Assembly (NCBI GenBank): GCA_022574795.1
Contig: JACZRJ010000012.1
Coordinates: forward strand, 1 to 8,677
Reading direction: 5' to 3'
Source: Patescibacteria group bacterium
GTDB lineage: Bacteria; Patescibacteriota; Andersenbacteria; UBA10190
DNA length: 8,677 nt
The notes beneath the pieces are model-generated. The model was not told where the DNA came from. It saw nothing but the letters and a program-made list of their open reading frames with translations, and ran no database searches. Made by a program: the position numbers and the translations under genes. Shown here piece by piece: positions 5,998-8,677 of the stretch (positions are counted from its first letter, which is position 1; every line of letters starts with the position of its first letter).

Positions 5998-6570
5998 ATG
6001 GGTACTATGAGTTTTAGTTTGATCCTCGTTCTGGTACTGCTAGCGCTGGTTGGCTGGGCCTTTATGGCCTATAACTCGTTGGTGAAGCGGCGCAACCAGG
6101 TTAAGGAAGGCTGGAGCGATATTGAGGTACAGCTGAAGCGTCGGCACAACTTGATCCCGAATCTCGTTGCCTCGGTCAAAGGCTACGCGGCTCACGAGCG
6201 GGAAACGCTTGATTCGGTAACGCAGGCTCGTTCGCAGGCCATCGAGGCCAAGACGCCCCAAGCACAGGCTAAGGCTGAAAACATGCTGACCTCAACACTC
6301 AAAACTCTGTTTGCTTTGTCAGAGAATTATCCAGACTTAAAGGCCAACGCTAATTTCCTCGAGCTGCAACGAGAGCTGTCGGATACTGAGAACAAAGTTC
6401 AGGCCGCGCGTCGTTTTTACAACGGGGTGGTCAGAGATTACAACACGGCGCTTCAGTCAGTGCCGACCAATGTTATTGCCAATCTGTTTAAATTCAAGGC
6501 GGAGGAATTTTTTGAGCTTGAGGACAAAGCGGAGCGCAGCGTGCCCAAAGTAGACTTTGGGGAGAAATAA
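5998..6570 (+). CDS. lemA: LemA family membrane protein
   Basis: LemA proteins are small bacterial membrane proteins with one N-terminal helix and a long helical bundle; their biochemical role is not settled, but they are often encoded beside HtpX-type proteases. This 190-residue protein has the helix at about 5-26 (FSLILVLVLLALVGWAFMA), then the family signature YNSLVKRRNQVKEGW (25-39), DIEVQLKRRHNLIPNLV (41-57) with VKGYAAHE, a central NYPDLKANANFLELQ and RRFYNGVVRDYN near the end. Length is typical. The first ATG (5998) gives MGTMSF; the second (6007) gives MSFSLIL, closer to usual family starts and better placed if the promoter at 5969-5997 is real. Neither has a Shine-Dalgarno. It is divergent from pilM and 104 bases upstream of htpX. 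The stop is TAA. Confidence 0.94.
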   Translation: MGTMSFSLILVLVLLALVGWAFMAYNSLVKRRNQVKEGWSDIEVQLKRRHNLIPNLVASVKGYAAHERETLDSVTQARSQAIEAKTPQAQAKAENMLTSTLKTLFALSENYPDLKANANFLELQRELSDTENKVQAARRFYNGVVRDYNTALQSVPTNVIANLFKFKAEEFFELEDKAERSVPKVDFGEK

Positions 6571-6674
6571 TTGGTAATTAGCAATTTGCCACATGTGCCT
6601 GGTGCAAGCTGCTGCTGGCATTGTTTGTTCCGGATTACTTAATATCAGGTACTCCCTAACTATCGCTCAACGTT

Positions 6675-7568
6675 ATGCCTACTCTCTATGAACAGATTCA
6701 ATCGAATAAGCGCCGATCAGCTATCCTGATTGGTTTAGTATTGGGCTTAGTTATTGGAGTTGTGGGCCTCTACTCCTATGCCGTGCGTGGTGATTTCTTT
6801 TTGCCTATTGTAGCGGCTATCATCGCTATCCCCTCCTCACTCATTGGTTATTATTCGGGCGATAAAATTGCTCTGGCTAGCAATCGCGCTAAAGAAGTTC
6901 CTCGAGATGAGATGCTCGAGTTACATCGTATCGTTGAGAATTTAGCGATAACGGCCGGGGTACCTAAACCAGCAGTGTATTACATTAACTCGGGAGCCCT
7001 GAATGCTTTTGCCACTGGCCGAGATCCTGAACATGCTTCGATTGCCGTGACGAGCGGATTGCTGGAGAAGCTTGATCGCTCTGAGCTGGAAGGAGTCCTG
7101 GCTCACGAATTGTCCCATGTTAAAAACTATGATATTCGCTTCGCTACGCTGATCGCTATTTTTGTCGGCTTCTTAGTGATCTTATCGGACATCTTTATGC
7201 GGGCAACGCTGTGGGGTGGCCTGCGTGGCCGGAATAACCGAGGCAACTCAGGGGCCGGAGCGGTACTGGCAATAGTTGGCCTGGTCTTACTGATCGTCTC
7301 GCCGATTATTGCTAAGCTGATCCAGCTAGCCATTTCTCGCCAACGAGAATTCTTGGCTGATTCTGCCGGGGCTCTGCTAACACGATACCCCGAGGGCTTG
7401 GCTTCGGCTCTAGAAAAAATATCTCAAGGTCCTCCCTTAGCCTCGGCTGGTAACGCCACAGCGCATTTGTTTATCGCTAACCCATTCAAGAAAAAAAGTT
7501 TTTCTCACTTGTTTGCGACGCACCCCCCGGTTGAGGAGCGCGTTAAAAGACTTCGGAGTATTGCCTAG
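6675..7568 (+). CDS. htpX: Membrane zinc metalloprotease HtpX (M48B)
   Basis: HtpX is an inner-membrane zinc endopeptidase of envelope protein quality control that degrades misfolded membrane proteins. The 297 residues match the family. Seen: two N-terminal membrane helices (about 15-36 and 42-60), zinc motif HELSH (144-148) with catalytic Glu145, third ligand Glu225 in REFLADSAGA (224-233), further membrane helices at about 156-173 and 195-216, and the C-terminal ATHPPVEERVKRL (281-293). It follows lemA in the same direction, 104 bases away; a TAATAT at 6640-6645 could serve as its own -10, and a weak TGCCA/TGGCA pairing (6587-6620) follows lemA, so co-transcription is likely but not shown. 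No Shine-Dalgarno precedes the ATG. The stop TAG lies within a hairpin shared with recX. Confidence 0.96.
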   Translation: MPTLYEQIQSNKRRSAILIGLVLGLVIGVVGLYSYAVRGDFFLPIVAAIIAIPSSLIGYYSGDKIALASNRAKEVPRDEMLELHRIVENLAITAGVPKPAVYYINSGALNAFATGRDPEHASIAVTSGLLEKLDRSELEGVLAHELSHVKNYDIRFATLIAIFVGFLVILSDIFMRATLWGGLRGRNNRGNSGAGAVLAIVGLVLLIVSPIIAKLIQLAISRQREFLADSAGALLTRYPEGLASALEKISQGPPLASAGNATAHLFIANPFKKKSFSHLFATHPPVEERVKRLRSIA

Positions 7569-7583
7569 CTTCTTTGGCTAGGC
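7563..7583. terminator. Hairpin containing both htpX and recX stop codons
   Basis: GCCTAGC (7563-7569) and GCTAGGC (7577-7583) form a perfect 7-bp stem around a 7-base loop. The left arm contains the htpX TAG (7566-7568), and the right arm contains the recX TAG on the other strand (7578-7580). No T tract follows on either side, so it is not a textbook intrinsic terminator, but its position at a convergent junction with nine bases between genes suggests a two-way termination or 3' end stabilising element. Confidence 0.5.
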
Positions 7584-8042
7584 GGAGTGCAGGGCTGCTC
7601 CGAGCGTCGTGTCCACGCACTCGGGCGAGAAACCGCGGGAATATAAATGGCGAGCCAGGCGGGTACGATCATGTTGATATTTCTGGTGCGTCTTCTGCCA
7701 CTGGCGCGCGGCTTGATGAGCCAACTTAAGTTCAGCTGCATCATCAAGAGCCTCAAAGATGGCTGGTTCAATCTGCTCGACGGCAATACCTTTTTGCTGC
7801 AGTTGGTTGATCAGCCAGCGGGGACCAACGGCCTTAAAGCGCAGCGTGTTGGTAACATACAGCTGAGCAAACTTGGCATCATCAAGCAATTTACGTTGAT
7901 ACAACCAGGTGATGGCCTCATCAACTTGGTCCGCACTAAATCCTTTCTTGGCCAACTTGATTCTGACTTCGCGCTCTGAATGATCGCGCCGGGAGAGAAT
8001 TTCCTGGGCCTGGTAAATTGGATCTTGACGTTTGCTCAACAT
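7578..8042 (-). CDS. recX: RecX, regulator of RecA
   Basis: RecX binds RecA filaments and modulates recombination and SOS activity. From the ATG at 8042 the protein is 154 residues, the usual RecX size. Matching features are the repeated three-helix modules: AQEILSRRDHSEREVRIKL (12-30) with KKGFS, LDDAKFAQLYV (53-63), GPRWLINQLQQKGI (73-86), and a C-terminal RLARHLYSRGFS (128-139). An upstream in-frame ATG at 8108 would add 22 polar residues without family resemblance and overlap the clpC start, so 8042 is preferred, although no Shine-Dalgarno is seen at either. recA is not adjacent here. It converges with htpX and diverges from clpC across 48 bases. The stop is TAG. Confidence 0.92.
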   Translation of the reverse strand: MLSKRQDPIYQAQEILSRRDHSEREVRIKLAKKGFSADQVDEAITWLYQRKLLDDAKFAQLYVTNTLRFKAVGPRWLINQLQQKGIAVEQIEPAIFEALDDAAELKLAHQAARQWQKTHQKYQHDRTRLARHLYSRGFSPECVDTTLGAALHSA

Positions 8043-8090
8043 ACTGGAATGGTGCTGGTTACTTGATACTGTATACTTGTTATTAAATCT
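8043..8090. promoter_or_regulatory. Divergent recX/clpC promoter gap
   Basis: The 48-bp gap is AT-rich near clpC. TATACT (8072-8077, plus strand) can serve as a clpC -10, with a transcript start near 8084 and an almost absent leader; no good -35 matches it. TTGATA at 8063-8068 is a fair -35 hexamer but lacks a -10 at 17 bases. GTATAC (8071-8076) is palindromic, so the same bases could also act leftward for recX. No Shine-Dalgarno is visible before either gene. Confidence 0.35.
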
Positions 8091-8677
8091 ATGGATAACC
8101 CAATCCAAGACAAGCTAACTTCCCGGCTCAAAAATGTGCTTTCGACGGCAGCCAAAGTTAGTCAGGAACTCAAGCATCCGCGCATCGGTACTGAACACAT
8201 GCTATACGGCATGATGCAGGAGTCGGTTTCGCTAGCCTACAGTATCCTGAAAAAGTTTGGTCTGACGCCTGAGTTTATGCGCAACGAGCTTGAGTCACAG
8301 ACTAAATCAACCGCCTGGAAGGAGGAGCTCTCACCACACGCCCGGTCAGCCTTTGAAAAATCAGCTCGGACAGCCTTTCAGTATCATCACCGCTACATTG
8401 GCACTGAGCACGTGCTGTTCGGCATCCTGACTATTAAAGACTGCGCCGGTTATAAGCTGCTGGAAAAATCACCGGTTGATATCAAAGCGCTGGCCCAACA
8501 AGTACAAATTGTTCTCAAGAGCACTTCCCACTTCCCTGATTTATCACACTTCTTGGGCGTACCGGTGGCAATGCCGCTGCAAGATAATGAACTCCAAAAG
8601 CGGGGGCGCCCTGGCCAAACAGCTCACGGTCAAGAGGAAGGCAAGGATAAAGCTAATCCGGCAATAGATTCCTTTAC
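8091..8677 (+). CDS. clpC: ClpC/ClpA-type AAA+ chaperone, N-terminal part, runs off the right edge
   Basis: ClpC/ClpA unfoldases feed substrates to the ClpP protease. The 195 codons seen from the ATG at 8091 are open to the window end. They show the double Clp N domain: first repeat with HPRIGTEHMLYGMM (29-42) and second with HHRYIGTEHVLFGIL (99-113), the duplicated IGTEH(M/V)L signature of the family. A hydrophilic linker (about 165-188) follows, then PAIDSFT (190-196), the expected entry to the first AAA+ module, whose Walker motifs must lie outside the window. ClpC versus ClpA cannot be decided without the middle domain; ClpC is likelier in this type of genome. There is no Shine-Dalgarno, and a TATACT lies 14 bases upstream. 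No stop is visible, so truncation is due to the window, not the gene. Confidence 0.92.
   Translation, partial: MDNPIQDKLTSRLKNVLSTAAKVSQELKHPRIGTEHMLYGMMQESVSLAYSILKKFGLTPEFMRNELESQTKSTAWKEELSPHARSAFEKSARTAFQYHHRYIGTEHVLFGILTIKDCAGYKLLEKSPVDIKALAQQVQIVLKSTSHFPDLSHFLGVPVAMPLQDNELQKRGRPGQTAHGQEEGKDKANPAIDSF

Noticed and set aside
7647..7979. A 110-codon plus-strand reading frame
   Set aside because: It is the antisense of recX, whose minus-strand product has clear family motifs.
8476..8667. A 63-codon plus-strand reading frame
   Set aside because: It overlaps the clpC frame, which is open and carries the duplicated Clp N signatures.

Overview
The window looks like a chromosomal segment of a bacterium with near-balanced base composition and compact, short-gapped genes. 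The type IV pilus gene set with a receiver-only regulator between the two motor ATPases, together with lemA-htpX, recX and a clpC-type chaperone gene, would suit a Candidate Phyla Radiation (Patescibacteria) genome. No rRNA or marker tree is available here, so the lineage is an inference of moderate strength.

Left two thirds (1-5907, all on the minus strand) form a type IV pilus cluster read right to left: pilM (cytoplasmic actin-like scaffold), pilB (extension ATPase), a CheY-like receiver protein, pilT (retraction ATPase), and then, after a 240-bp gap with a candidate promoter and a structured leader, a prepilin gene closed by a good intrinsic terminator (737-767). Beyond that terminator lies a broken prepilin peptidase (pilD) fragment that keeps only the N-terminal zinc-type domain and decays by frameshift and nonsense codon. 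A second, paralogous prepilin gene follows and runs off the left edge. Neither this second pilin nor the pilD remnant is obvious from simple ORF calling: one is open at the edge and the other is only 57 codons.

Right third: a 90-bp divergent intergenic region rich in dyad symmetry separates pilM from lemA (plus strand). lemA is followed by htpX, an integral-membrane zinc protease. htpX converges on recX (minus strand), and a perfect 7-bp stem contains both stop codons. recX is divergent from a clpC/clpA-type gene whose two-repeat N domain fills the right edge.

Functionally, the left block assembles and powers a retractable pilus: PilB extends, PilT retracts, PilM docks the motor, and the receiver protein probably tunes one motor. 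The right block is envelope and protein quality control (LemA, HtpX, Clp) plus a RecA modulator. No pilC, pilN, pilO, pilQ or intact pilD is seen. No mobile element, CRISPR array, tRNA or rRNA was found. The strongest oddities are the pilD pseudogene wedged between two pilins, the altered conserved residues in PilB, the structured leader of the pilin gene, and the hairpin shared by two convergent stop codons.
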